Assembly: GCA_933228675.1 (NCBI GenBank)
Contig: OW121742.1
Span: forward strand, 40,213,255-40,277,254
Direction: 5' to 3'
DNA length: 64,000 nucleotides
DNA from: Stomorhina lunata
Taxonomy: Eukaryota > Arthropoda > Insecta > Diptera > Rhiniidae
Shown here one piece after another: positions 11,505 to 25,104 of the stretch. Every line of letters begins with the position of its first letter. The stretch's first letter is position 1. The notes below the pieces were generated by a model. The model was not told the origin of the DNA and did no database searches. It worked only from the letters and a program-made list of their open reading frames with translations. The position numbers and the translations under genes are program-made.

Positions 11505-12655
11505 TTATTTTAAAATTTTTTCTATGGAAAAATTTTCAATACAAATTTTTTTCTATAGAAAAATTTTCAATACAAAATTTTTTCTATAGAAAAATTTTCA
11601 ATACACAATTTTTTCTATAACTAATTTTTATAAAATTTTTTCTATTTTTATGAGCAAATTTTGTTTATAGAAAAATTATTATTAAAAATTTTTCCATAGA
11701 AAAATTTTCATTAAAATTTTTTCCATAGAAAAATTTTCATTAAATTTCTTTTCTATAGAAAAAATTTTTATAAAATTTTTTCTATAGAAAAAATTTCATT
11801 CACAACTTTTTTTAAGAAAAAATTTCATTGGAGATTTTTTCTGTAAAAAAAATCATAGAAAACTTTTTCTGTAGAAAAAAAATCATTGACAAATTCATAA
11901 CAAATAATTGAAAATTTTTCTGTAGAAAAAATTTAAGATTTTGTCTATCGAAGCAATTTCATTAAAGAATTTTTATATTGAAAAAATTCACTAAAAAATG
12001 TTTATAGAAAAAAATTCATTGAAAATTTTTCTATAAAAAAAATTTTCAATGAAATGAAAAAAAGTCATTCAAAAAAATTTTTATAAAATTTGTCTGTAGA
12101 AAAATTACATTAAAAAAAATTTTCTATAGACAAAATTTCATTAAAAAATTTGTCTACAAAATATTTCAAATTAAATTTTAAATACAAAATCATCCATTAA
12201 CAAATTTTTCTATAGAAAAAATTCATTAAATGTTTTTTTTTTTGTATGGAAAAAATTTCATTGAAAATTTTACTCGATAGAAAATTTTCTATAAAAACTT
12301 TCCTACAGAAAAATTTTCATTATAAAAATTATGGGTAAAATTTTATAACGAAATGTTTTGTATAGAAATAATTTTATAATGAATTTTTTTCTATAGAAGA
12401 AACTTAATAATGACATTTTTTCTATAGAAAATATTTTATGATGAATTATTTTCTATAGAGAAAATTTCATAATGATTTTTTTTATAGCAAAAATTTTATA
12501 ATGTAAATTTTTCTATAGAAAAATTTTGTAAAGAAAATTTTTCTAAAGAAAATATTTTATAATGCAAATTGTTCCATAGAAAAATTTTATAATAAAAAGT
12601 TTTCTGTAAAAAAAATTTAAAATGAAAACTTTTCTGTAATAAAAAAATTTTGTAA
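11505..12655 (+). repeat. degenerate flank of the palindromic 31-mer satellite
   Basis: Imperfect repeats of TATAGAAAAATTTTCAT and AAATTTTTTC spaced about 29-33 bp, with many indels. They grade into the regular array that follows. The gradient from degenerate edge to homogeneous centre is typical of unequal exchange. Confidence 0.85.
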
Positions 12656-14968
12656 TGAAAATTTTCTATAGAAAAAATTTTATAATGAAATTTTTTCTAT
12701 AGAAAAAATTTTATAATGAAATTTTTTCTATAGAAAAAATTTTATAATGAAATTTTTTCTATAGAAAAAATTTTATAATGAAATTTTTTCTATAGAAAAA
12801 ATTTTATAATGAAATTTTTTCTATAGAAAAAATTTTATAATGAAATTTTTTCTATAGAAAAAATTTTATAATGAAATTTTTTCTATAGAAAAAATTTTAT
12901 AATGAAATTTTTTCTATAGAAAAAATTTTATAATGAAATTTTTTCCATAGAAAAAATTTTATAATGAAATTTTTTCTATAGAAAAAATTTTATAATGAAA
13001 TTTTTTCTATAGAAAAAATTTTACAATGAAATTTTTTCTATAGAAAAAAATTTATAATGAAATTTTTTCTATAGAAAAAATTTTACAATGAAATATTTTC
13101 TATAGAAAAAATTTTATAATGAAATATTTTCTATAGAACAAATTTTATAATGAAATTTTTTCTATAGAACAAATTTTATAATGAAATGTTTTCTATAGAA
13201 AAAATTTTATAATGAAATTTTTTCTATAGAAAAAATTTTATAATGAAATTTTTTCTATAGAAAAAATTTTATAATGAAATTTTTTCTATAGAAAAAATTT
13301 TATAATGAAATTTTTTCTATAGAAAAAATTTTATAATGAAATTTTTTCTATAGAAAAAATTTTATAATGAAATTTTTTCTATAGAAAAAATTTTATAATG
13401 CAATTTTTTCTATAGAAAAAATTTTATAATGAAATTTTTTCTATAGAAAAAATTTTATAATGAAATTTTTTCTATAGAAAAAATTTTATAATGAAATTTT
13501 TTCTATAGAAAAAATTTTATAATGAAATTTTTTCTATAGAAAAAATTTTATAATGAAATTTTTTCTATAGAAAAAATTTTATAATGAAATTTTTTCTATA
13601 GAAAAAATTTTATAATGAAATTTTTTCCATAGAAAAAATTTTATAATGAAATTTTTTCTATAGAAAAAATTTTATAATGAAATTTTTTCCATAGAAAAAA
13701 TTTTATAATGAAATTTTTTCTATAGAAAAAATTTTATAATGAAATTTTTTCTAAAGAAAAAATTTTATAATGAAATTTTTTCTATAGAAAAAATTTTATA
13801 ATGAAATTTTTTCTATAGAAAAAATTTTATAATGAAATTTTTTCTATAGAAAAAATTTTATAATGAAATTTTTTCTATAGAAAAAATTTTATAATGAAAT
13901 TTTTTCTATAGAAAAAATTTTATAATGAAATTTTTTCTATAGAAAAAATTTTATAATGAAATTTTTTCTATAGAAAAAATTTTACAATGAAATTTTTTCT
14001 ATAGAAAAAATTTTATAATGAAATTTTTTCTATAGAAAAAATTTTACAATGAAATTTTTTCTATAGAAAAAATTTTATAATGAAATTTTTTCTATAGAAA
14101 AAAATTTACAATGAAATTTTTTCTATAGAAAAAAATTTACAATGAAATTTTTTCTATAGAAAAAAAATTTACAATGAAATATTTTCTATAGAAAAAATTT
14201 TATAATGAAATATTTTCTATAGAACAAATTTTATAATGAAATTTTTTCTATAGAACAAATTTTATAATGAGATTTTTTCTATAGAAAAAATCTTATAATG
14301 AAATTTTTTCTATACAAAAAATTTTATAATGAAATTTTTTCTATACAAAAAAATTTATAATGAAATTTTTTCTATACAAAAAATTTTATAATGAAATTAT
14401 TTCTAAAGAAAAAATTTTATAATGAAATTATTTCTAAAGAAAAAATTTTATAATGAATTTTTTTTCTATAGAAAAAAAATTTATAATAAATTTTTTTCTA
14501 TAGAAAAAATTTTATAATGAAATTTTTTCTATAGAAAAAATTTTATAATGAAATTTTTTCTATAGAAAAAATTTTATAATGAAATTTTTTCTATAGAAAA
14601 AATTTTAAATTGAAATTTTTTCTATAGAAAAAATTTTATAATGAAATTTTTTCTATAGAAAAAATTTTATAATGAAATTTTTTCTATAGAAAAAATTTTA
14701 TAATTAAATTTTTTCCATAGAAAAAATTTTATAATCAAATTTTTTTATAGAAAAAATTTTATAATGAAATTTTTTCTATAGAAAAAATTTTATAATGAAA
14801 TTTTTTCTATAGACAAAATTTTATAATGAAATTTTTTCTATAGAAAAAATTTTATAATGAAATTTTTTCTATAGACAAAATTTTATAATGAAATTTTTTC
14901 TCTAGAAAAAATTTTTTTTCTAAAGAAAAATTTTTGTTATAAAATTTTCTATAGAAAAATTTTTCTTA
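12656..14968 (+). repeat. palindromic 31-mer satellite (group II), regular array
   Basis: About 73 copies of a 31-bp unit made of TATAGAAAAAATTTTATAAT followed by GAAATTTTTTC. Across each unit junction there is a perfect 24-bp palindrome centred on CTATAG with A6/T6 arms, so every unit can form a small cruciform. A distinctive variant cluster (ACAATG, AATATTTTC, GAACAAATT) occurs near 13081-13170 and again near 14170-14260. The spacing is 1086 bp, which is 35 units plus one base, so a 35-unit block was duplicated. Confidence 0.95.
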
Positions 14969-14969
14969 G

Positions 14970-15124
14970 GTTCAGTAGTAAAAAAATGAAGTCAATAAAA
15001 TGTGATGGTTTTAATATTGAAATTTTTAAAGGACATACAAAGTACAACTAGATTTGTATGTCCTTTATAAATTTCAATATTAAAACCATCACATTCTATT
15101 GACTTAATTTTTTTACTACTGAAC
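14970..15124. repeat. 155-bp near-perfect inverted repeat (hairpin)
   Basis: Two 72-bp arms, 14970-15041 and 15053-15124, with an 11-bp loop. I count three mismatches. The ends read GTTCAGTAGTAAAAAAAT and its complement. The inner end of the left arm is AAAGGACATACAAA. It abuts the palindromic satellite directly. It could be a tiny fold-back (MITE-like) element or the template of a hairpin RNA. No clear target duplication is visible. Confidence 0.9.
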
Positions 15125-15769
15125 GCCTTTTTTAAAAGCGGAAAATTTGTCTTCAAAAAAATTTGCATTTTTTAAAATTTAAGGTTTTATGTTGGGGTTT
15201 GTTGGTGTCTTACATTGCACAATAGGAAGAAATGAAAAATTGAAATGAATTGAACACCACGAAAATAAAATCGATGAAATTTTGAATGTAAATAGATAAG
15301 GAATAGTGGAGCTACAGTTACGAGGGAGTACCTATCATACCACACAGGAGCCGACCTCTCAGCTAAAACATGATACCCGGTCCTAAAAGCTTTTTTTGTA
15401 TATGATTTTCAAATTTCTTTTCTAGTTTTTTACAATTTACATAAAAAAAAAACCCAACAATCCTTGAAATTATAGTTTTCGTGTTATTGTATCTGTCCCA
15501 TTGTGCATATTGTTTTGTAGTTTATACATAAATATTTATGAGAAAAAACTTTTTTATGAACATCATAATTACGAATGAAGTATTAAATTGCCCTGTAAAA
15601 TTAAATGATTTACATATGAAAGTATGAAAAAAGGAAAAAAACTTAAATGCCATAAAATGATTTAGCAAAATATCGTGTTTAATGGTTATAAGCGTTAAGT
15701 ATTTTTAAAAGTGGCCGATAAAATCGAATGAAAATATTTTCACTAGAATTTTAAAAATTATATATAGAA
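15125..15769. other. unique DNA, no gene seen
   Basis: Non-repetitive AT-rich sequence without long open frames or recognised elements. Confidence 0.4.
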
Positions 15770-18700
15770 AATTTTTCGAAAATTGACTATTTTAAGGACA
15801 TTTTACGGAAATTAACTATTTATAGGAAATTTTTCGAAAATTGACTATTTATAGGAAATTTTTCGAATATTGACTATTTATAGGAAATTTTTTGAAAATT
15901 GTCTATTAATAGGAAATTTTCAAAAATTGACTATTTTTAGGAAATTTTTCAAAAATTGATTTATAAAAAACTTTTCGAAAATTGACAATTTATAGGAAAT
16001 TTTTCGAAAATTGACTATTTATAGGAAATTTTTCGAAAATTGACTATTTATAGGAAATTTTTCGAAAATTGACTATTTATAGGAAATTTTTCGAAAATTG
16101 ACTATTTATAGGAAATTTTTCGAAAATTGACTATTTATAGGAAATTTTTCGAAAATTGACTATTTATAGGAAATTTTTCGAAAATTAACTTTTTCTAGGA
16201 AATTTTTCGAAAATTGACTATTTATAGGAAATTTTTCGAAAATTGACTATTTATAGGAAATTTTTCGAAAATTGACTATTTATAGGAAATTTTTCGAAAA
16301 TTGACTATTTATAGGAAATTTTTCGAAAATTGACTATTTATAGGAAATTTTTCGAAAATTGACTATTTATAGGAAACTTTTCGAAAATTGACTATTTATA
16401 GGAAATTTTTCGAAAATTGACTATTTATAGGAAATTTTTCGAAAATTGACTATTTATAGGAAATTTTTCGAAAATTGACTATTTATAGGAAATTTTTCGA
16501 AAATTGACTATTTATAGGAAATTTTTCGAAAATTGACTATTTATAGGAAATTTTTCGAAAATTGACTATTTATAGGAAATTTTTCGAAAATTGACTATTT
16601 ATAGGAAATTTTTCGAAAATTGACTATTTATAGGAAATTTTTCGAAAATTGACTATTTATAGGAAATTTTTCGAAAATTGACTATTTATAGGAAATTTTT
16701 CGAAAATTGACTATTTATAGGAAATTTTTCGAAAATTGACTATTTATAGGAAATTTTTCGAAAATTGACTATTTATAGGAAATTTTTCGAAAATTGACTA
16801 TTTATAGGAAATTTTTCGAAAATTGACTATTTATAGGAAATTTTTCGAAAATTGACTATTTATAGGAAATTTTTCGAAAATTGACTATTTATAGGAAATT
16901 TTTCGAAAATTGACTATTTATAGGAAATTTTTCGAAAATTGACTATTTATAGGAAATTTTTCGAAAATTGACTATTTATAGGAAATTTTTCGAAAATTGA
17001 CTATTTATAGGAAATTTTTCGAAAATTGACTATTTATAGGAAATTTTTCGAAAATTGACTATTTATAGGAAATTTTTCGAAAATTGACTATTTATAGGAA
17101 ATTTTTCGAAAATTGACTATTTATAGGAAATTTTTCGAAAATTGACTATTTATAGGAAATTTTTCGAAAATTGACTATTTATAGGAAATTTTTCGAAAAT
17201 TGACTATTTATAGGAAATTTTTCGAAAATTGACTATTTATAGGAAATTTTTCGAAAATTGACTATTTATAGGAAATTTTTCGAAAATTGACTATTTATAG
17301 GAAATTTTTCGAAAATTGACTATTTATAGGAAATTTTTCGAAAATTGACTATTTATAGGAAATTTTTCGAAAATTGACTATTTATAGGAAATTTTTCGAA
17401 AATTGACTATTTATAGGAAATTTTTCGAAAATTGACTATTTATAGGAAATTTTTCGAAAATTGACTATTTATAGGAAATTTTTCGAAAATTGACTATTTA
17501 TAGGAAATTTTTCGAAAATTGACTATTTATAGGAAATTTTTCGAAAATTGACTATTTATAGGAAATTTTTCGAAAATTGACTATTTATAGGAAATTTTTC
17601 GAAAATTGACTATTTATAGGAAATTTTTCGAAAATTGACTATTTATAGGAAATTTTTCGAAAATTGACTATTTATAGGAAATTTTTCGAAAATTGACTAT
17701 TTATAGGAAATTTTTCGAAAATTGACTATTTATAGGAAATTTTTCGAAAATTGACTATTTATAGGAAATTTTTCGAAAATTGACTATTTATAGGAAATTT
17801 TTCGAAAATTGACTATTTATAGGAAATTTTTCGAAAATTGACTATTTATAGGAAATTTTTCGAAAATTGACTATTTATAGGAAATTTTTCGAAAATTGAC
17901 TATTTATAGGAAATTTTTCGAAAATTGACTATTTATAGGAAATTTTTCGAAAATTGACTATTTATAGGAAATTTTTCGAAAATTGACTATTTATAGGAAA
18001 TTTTTCGAAAATTGACTATTTATAGGAAATTTTTCGAAAATTGACTATTTATAGGAAATTTTTCGAAAATTGACTATTTATAGGAAATTTTTCGAAAATT
18101 GACTATTTATAGGAAATTTTTCGAAAATTGACTATTTATAGGAAATTTTTCGAAAATTGACTATTTATAGGAAATTTTTCGAAAATTGACTATTTATAGG
18201 AAATTTTTCGAAAATTGACTATTTATAGGAAATTTTTCGAAAATTGACTATTTATAGGAAATTTTTCGAAAATTGACTATTTATAGGAAATTTTTCGAAA
18301 ATTGATTATTTATAGGAAATTTTTCGAAAATTGACTATTTATAGGAAATTTTTCGAAAATTGACTATTTATAGGAAATTTTTCGAAAATTGACTATTTAT
18401 AGGAAATTTTTCGAAAATTGACTATTTATAGGAAATTTTTCGAAAATTGACTATTTATAGGAAATTTTTCGAAAATTGACTATTTATAGGAAATTTTTCG
18501 AAAATTGACTATTTATAGGAAATTTTTGGAAAATTGATTATTTATAGGAAATTTTTCGAAAATTGACTATTTATAGGAAATTTTTCGAAAATTGACTATT
18601 TATAGGAAATTTTTCGGAAATTGACTATTTATAGGAAATTTTTCGAAAATTGACTATTTATAAGAAATTTTTCGAAAATTGACTATATATAGGAAATTTT

Positions 18701-19010
18701 TTTAAAATTGACTATTTATAGGAAATTTTTCGAAAACTGACTATTTATAGGAAATTTTTCGATACTAGACTATTTATAGGAAATTTTTCGAAAATATTTC
18801 GAAAATTGACTATTAAAAGGAAATTTTTTGAAAATTGACTATTTATAGGAAATTTTTCGAAAATTGACTATTTATAGGAAATTTTTCTAAAATTTACTAT
18901 TTATAGGAAATTTTTCAAAATTTTACTATCTATAGGATATTTTTCAAAAATTCACTATTTATAGGAAATATTCGAAAACTGACTATTTATAGGAAATTTT
19001 TCAAAAATTG
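15770..19010 (+). repeat. 29-mer satellite (group I), largest and most homogeneous block
   Basis: About 110 copies, period 29 bp: TATAGGAAATTTTTC then GAAAATTGACTATT. Between about 16200 and 18300 nearly every unit is identical. Each unit has one TTCGAA inside the 10-bp palindrome TTTTCGAAAA. Units at both edges are diverged (15770-15970 and 18520-19010). Such homogeneity implies recent amplification or ongoing gene conversion. Confidence 0.97.
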
Positions 19011-19275
19011 ACTATTTATAGTCAATTTTCATTTGTGACTATACTGTATTCAATTTTGACTATCTTATAGTCAAGTTTGACTTTCCTGTAGTCAATTTTG
19101 ACTATCCAATAGTCAGTTTGGATTACACTATAGTCAATTTTGTCTATATTATAGTCAAGTTTGACTATCTTGTAGTCAATGTGACTATTTTGTGGTCAGT
19201 TTCGACTATTTTGTAGTCAATTTTGACTATTTTGTAGTCAAATATGACTATTCTTTAGTCTATTTGACTGTTTCA
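19011..19275 (+). repeat. 21-bp repeats with paired AGTCAA/TTGACT arms
   Basis: About ten or eleven units of 21 bp such as TAGTCAATTTTGACTAT plus four variable bases. Each unit is an inverted repeat, TAGTCAA then TT then TTGACTA. The units start exactly where the 29-mer array ends and reuse its GACTATTTATAG tail, so they probably grew from it. The copies are diverged. Confidence 0.85.
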
Positions 19276-20494
19276 ACTTCTGTTTTAGTAGTTATAAGAA
19301 AATGTTATTCTTGTTCATATAATCCTACTTATTAAATTTATTTTTTTTTTATAATATAAAATCCTCGTACTAAAAAGGATAACATTATAAAATTTGTCTA
19401 TTGCATGTTGAGAGGAAAACGGAAATTTACTTTGCTTTTAAGCATGTGATCAAAAATAAAATGCAACACGAAAGATAAACATTTCCGTTTCTGTTTTTAT
19501 TCTCTTAAGTCTTAGCCATTTTAGTAGACTTTTTTTGAGTTCATCCTTTTTACCATTTTTTTCTTTTTATTTTGTGTAACGGACACAGCTTAACAAAGCT
19601 TTTTAATCCTTTTTGTTTTCTTAACTTTTTGTTTTTCTTTCTTTCTCCCTCTCTATCATATCCTTCTGCTGTTTTTACCGTTTAACACAAATAGTGGCTG
19701 TCTTTAGGAAAGAAGGAACAAAAAAAAGCAGTTTTATCATTTTGCTGCTATTGTTAACGTCATCATCGTCACTACCGAGTTGATGTTGTTGTTGTTGTCC
19801 TTTTTCTAACTAGATTTTCTTTGCACTTTCTAAGGTTTTACTTTGTCATACTTAACGTGTTACATTTGGCCGTTAAGCTTAAGACAACTTTGGCTAACAA
19901 CAAGAACAACAACAAGAAGGAAAACATTTAAAATGTATATGAAACAATAAAATTGAAGACAACATAAGGCAAGTGTAAACACACAAACACTTAGATAAAT
20001 ACTCACTCACACATACATATAACTAAAGAGTGGGTTACTTTTTTATTTACACTTTGCATTTTCCTTAAAGTTAAGATGAGAGATAGTTTAAGAACTTGGG
20101 ACATGAATAAAATACCAGCGCCAAAAAATTATAAATAAAATAGAGTAATAGCTATAAAAATACACAACAAACAACAACATAAACTATTGTACAACAACAA
20201 TAGCTGGAAAAAGGCTAAGTGACAACTAAACTTAATGGCACTCAACATGGAAACGGACATTAGCCTCATTCAAGTCTTTTTTTAAGGTTTAAGTGTCTTT
20301 TTTTTTTTGATTATAGTGAAATGAAGTATGAAACTTTATGGCAAACAATTTTTAAAGTAGGACTTGAAAATAATGGATAACGGTCCGTCTAATATCTAAT
20401 TTTAGAATTCTAGATTATACCTAAACATTTTAATTTTATAAGACGTCAATTTAAAAGCTCCGTGTGGGAACAATTTTTCAGAAATAATTTAAAT
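19276..20494. other. unique DNA, no gene seen
   Basis: AT-rich sequence with short CAA/GTT microsatellites (near 19785 and 19900) and A-rich tracts. No open frame, RNA or transposon is recognised. Confidence 0.4.
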
Positions 20495-23330
20495 ATACAG
20501 GAAATTTTTCGAAAATTTATTATGAAAGGAAATTTTTGGACTATTTATAGGAAATTTTTCGAAAATTGACTATTTATAGAAAATTTTTCGAAAATTGACT
20601 ATTTATAGGACATTTTTCGAACATTGACTATTTATTGGAATTTTTTCAAAAATTGACTATTTAAAAGACATTTTTCAAAAATTTACTATTTATGGGAAAT
20701 TTTTCGAAAATTGACTATTTAAAAGAAATTTTTACAAAAATTGACGGTTTAAAGGAAACCCTTCAAAAATTGACTATTTTTCGAAAATCTACTATTTATA
20801 AAAAAATTTTCTACTATTTAAGTAAAAAAATTTTTAAAAAATTTACTTTTTATAGCAAATTTTCAGAAAATTGACTATTTATAGGAAATTTTTCGAAAAT
20901 TGACTATTTATAGGAAATTTTTCGAAAATTGACTATTTATAGGAAATTTTTCGAAAATTGACTATTTACAGGAAATTTTTCGAAAATTGACTATTTATAG
21001 GAAATTTTTCGAAAATTAACTTTTTCTAGGAAATTTTTCGAAAATTGACTATTTATAGGAAATTTTTCGAAAATTGACTATTTATAGGAAATTTTTCGAA
21101 AATTGACTATTTATAGGAAATTTTTCGAAAATTGACTATTTATAGGAAATTTTTCGAAAATTGACTATTTATAGGAAATTTTTCGAAAATTTACTCTTTA
21201 TAGGAAATATTTCGAAAATTGACTATTTATAGGAAATTTTTCGAAAATTGACTATTTATAGGAAATTTTTCGAAAATTGACTATTTATAGGAAATTTTTC
21301 GAAAATTTACTATTTATAGGAAATTTTTCGAAAATTTACTATTTATAGGAAATTTTTCAAAAATTGACTATTTATAGAAAATTTTTCGAAAATTGACTAT
21401 TTATAGGAAATTTTTCGAAAATTGACTTTTTCTAGGAAATTTTTCGAAAATTGACTATTTTTAGAAAATTTTTGAAAATTGACTATTTATAGGAAATTTT
21501 TCGAAAATTGACTATTTATAGAATATTTTTAGAAAATTGTCTATTTATAGGAAATTTTTCGAAAATTGAGTATTTATAGGAAATTTTTCGAAAATTGAGT
21601 ATTTATAGGAAATTTTTCGAAAATTGAGTATTTATAGGAAATTTTTCGAAATTGACTTTTAATAGGAAATTTTTCAAAAATTTTTCGAAAATTGGCTATT
21701 TATAGGAAATTTTTCGAAAAGTGACTATTTATAGAAAATTTTTCGAAAATTGACTATTAATAGGAAAATTTTCAAAAATTTAATATTCTTAGAAAATGTT
21801 TCGAAAATTGACTATTAATAGGAAATTTTTCGAAAATTGACTATTTACAGGATATTTTTCGAAACTTAACTTTTTCTAGGAAATTTTTCGAAAATTTACT
21901 ATTTATAGGACATTTTTCGAAAATTGACTCTTTATAGGAAATTTTTCGAAAATTTACTATTTATGGGAAATTTTCCGAAAATTGACTATTTATATGAAAT
22001 TTTTCGAAAATTGACTATTTGTGGGAAATTTTTCGAAAATTGACTTTTTTAAGGAAATTTTTAGAAATTGACTTTTAATAGGAAATTTTTAAAAAATTTA
22101 CTATTTATAGTAACTTTTTCAAAAATTTACTATTTATAGAAAATTTTTCGAAAATTGACTATTTATAGGAAATTTTTCGAAAATTGACTATTTATAGGAA
22201 ATTTTTCGAAAATTTACTCTTTATAGGAAATATTTCGAAAATTGACTATTTATAGGAAATTTTTCGAAAATTGACTATTTATAGGAAATTTTTCGAAAAT
22301 TGACTATTTATAGGAAATTTTTCGAAAATTTACTATTTATAGGAAATTTTTCGAAAATTTACTATTTATAGGAAATTTTTCAAAAATTGACTATTTATAG
22401 AAAATTTTTCGAAAATTGACTATTTATAGGAAATTTTTCGAAAATTGACTTTTTCTAGGAAATTTTTCGAAAATTGACTATTTTTAGAAAATTTTTGAAA
22501 ATTGACTATTTATAGGAAATTTTTCGAAAATTGACTATTTATAGAATATTTTTAGAAAATTGTCTATTTATAGGAAATTTTTCGAAAATTGAGTATTTAT
22601 AGGAAATTTTTCGAAAATTGAGTATTTATAGGAAATTTTTCGAAAATTGAGTATTTATAGGAAATTTTTCGAAATTGACTTTTAATAGGAAATTTTTCAA
22701 AAATTTTTCGAAAATTGGCTATTTATAGGAAATTTTTCGAAAAGTGACTATTTATAGAAAATTTTTCGAAAATTGACTATTAATAGGAAAATTTTCAAAA
22801 ATTGACTATTAATAGGAAAATTTTCAAAAATTTAATATTCTTAGAAAATGTTTCGAAAATTGACTATTAATAGGAAATTTTTCGAAAATTGACTATTTAC
22901 AGGATATTTTTCGAAACTTAACTTTTTCTAGGAAATTTTTCGAAAATTTACTATTTATAGGACATTTTTCGAAAATTGACTCTTTATAGGAAATTTTTCG
23001 AAAATTGACTATTTATGGGAAATTTTCCGAAAATTGACTATTTATATGAAATTTTTCGAAAATTGACTATTTGTGGGAAATTTTTCGAAAATTGACTTTT
23101 TTAAGGAAATTTTTAGAAATTGACTTTTAATAGCAAATTTTTAAAAAATTTACTATTTATAGTAACTTTTTCAAAAATTTACTATTTATAGAAAATTTTT
23201 CGAATACTGACTATTTATAGAAAATTTTTCGAAAATTGACTATTTATAGGAAATTTTTCGAAACTTGACTATTTATAGGAAATTTTTCGAAAATTGACTA
23301 TTTATAGAAAATTTTTCAAAAATTTTCATT
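20495..23330 (+). repeat. 29-mer satellite with a 1.0-kb tandem duplication
   Basis: The same unit as the previous block but more diverged. A landmark TTACTCTTTATAGG occurs at 21191 and 22214 (offset 1023). TAATATTCTTAG occurs at 21781 and 22833 (offset 1052), and TAACTTTTTC at 22111 and 23163 (offset 1052). So a segment of about 1.02 kb is repeated, and the right copy later gained exactly one 29-bp unit. The small open frame 20692-20874 is repeat translation. Confidence 0.95.
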
Positions 23331-23480
23331 AAACAAAATTTTTTCTTTAGAAAAATTTTCGTTAAGCAAAAATTTTTTCTTAAAAAAAATTTTCGTTAAA
23401 CGAAATTTTTTCTCTAGAAAAATTTTTGTAAAATTTACAAAAAAAATTTTCTTCTGAAAATTTTTTTTTTTTTTTTTTTG
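23331..23480 (+). repeat. short degenerate A/T-run repeats at an array edge
   Basis: A few copies of a unit like TTTTCGTTAAACAAAATT followed by TTTTCTTTAG, related to the group II satellites. They end in a long T run near 23460-23480. Confidence 0.65.
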
Positions 23481-25104
23481 TAAATATTTTTCAATTGAAA
23501 ATATTTAGCTTTAAATCTATTTTCTTTAGCTTATTTTCTTTGGTCATTTAAAGTGCAAAACAGTTAGATAGAAAGCCAGACACTGACTTAAAAAATGTTG
23601 AACATGAAAATGGAAAATAAATTGGAAAGCACTAAAAATGAAAACAGAAAAATAACATTAAGATAAAGTACACGAAAAAGCCAACAGAAACCAATAAATA
23701 AAAAAAAATACACTAAATAAACTTACACATGTAAAAGTTGACTTATACTTAAACTATTTACCCAACTGGAAAAGGATGACGTTTTCAAAGTCGATTTACA
23801 TATATAACTAACTTAACTCAAAAACTTTAAATCTGACTAATTTTCAATAGAAAATCTTAAAAAATACAAAATTGTCAATATTTTTTTTTTTAATAGGAGT
23901 GAAATCATAAAGATTTGAGAATGATTTTTTTGTGAAAAATTTTGAAAATACTAAATCGGTGATATTTCGTTTAATATATCTCTAGTCAAGAATATGAGCT
24001 TTATTTGAAATCACACCTAAATCCAAGTAAATTTTTTATGGCTTATAAAAAAATTAAATCAAAAATTAAATCGAAATTTGAAATCCATAATAATAGGTCT
24101 CTAGGAACTAAAACAGAGCTGTTTGCAAATTAGAAGGCCTTCACAAGAATGTGTTTTATATGGTCTTCAAAATCATTAATGTTATTACTTATAAATTAAA
24201 GAGGGAAAGGAACGAATATAACTTAAACCAGATTTTTTAGGAAACCCGTAATTGATTGAATGTTCTTTCTTTTTGAAACAAGAATTGCCATAACTTAAAG
24301 GCTTAAAAAAGATTAGTGCTCTTAATTTTTCCCACAGGGCATAGCCTTCTTATAGTACAAGTAAATTTCATTGTACTTCATTGTTCAATGTCTGGTAGAG
24401 TTAAAGTTGTGAGTTCCCTGTGATATTGTTTGTTATAAAAACTTACATGTGTAGATACAAGTTAAGATAAAATTGTATTATTTTGTAACTACAAATGTCT
24501 TGAAATGCGATAAAAAAGTAAGAAATAATGGAATAACAACTAAAATATTTATTAAATAAATTACACAAACTACATTCATATTTACTTGAATGTTTTTCTT
24601 TTACTTAAATTGATAAAAATAATAAATTAAAAAAATAAATATAAATTTCAAAAGAAAAATATTTGAAAAATGAGTTTAAGTTCCAACTTCCAAGAAGAGA
24701 TACAAGAAATCTCATACTAAAATTTTTCACCCCAAATTTTTTGTTACATATTTAATATCTTAATTTCAATGAAAATATATTTTTGGCCAAAAACTATCCA
24801 ATTTCTTCATTGTATTGATTCACTTTTTCATTTAAATATTTAAATAGTTCTTGCCAAAAAAAAAGACTGAAATTAATGTCCTATATTCGTGACTTTCTCA
24901 AAAGTTTTTTAATTAAATTTTAAATATTAAACAATCTTAATAAAAAGTTGGTTACACGAGGGATGGTATGATAAGTTTGTGATTTTGTGTATAGGAGAAG
25001 TCTTAAAATATAAACTTCATAGCAAAGAATGTGTTATTTTCTTTTTCATTTTAAAATCTAGAAAATTTTCTTGCATACTTTTAGGATGTTCAAGTTCTTT
25101 ACAC
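23481..25104. other. unique DNA, no gene seen
   Basis: Non-repetitive AT-rich sequence of about 1.6 kb. No long open frame, splice-site pair or transposon stands out. Confidence 0.4.
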
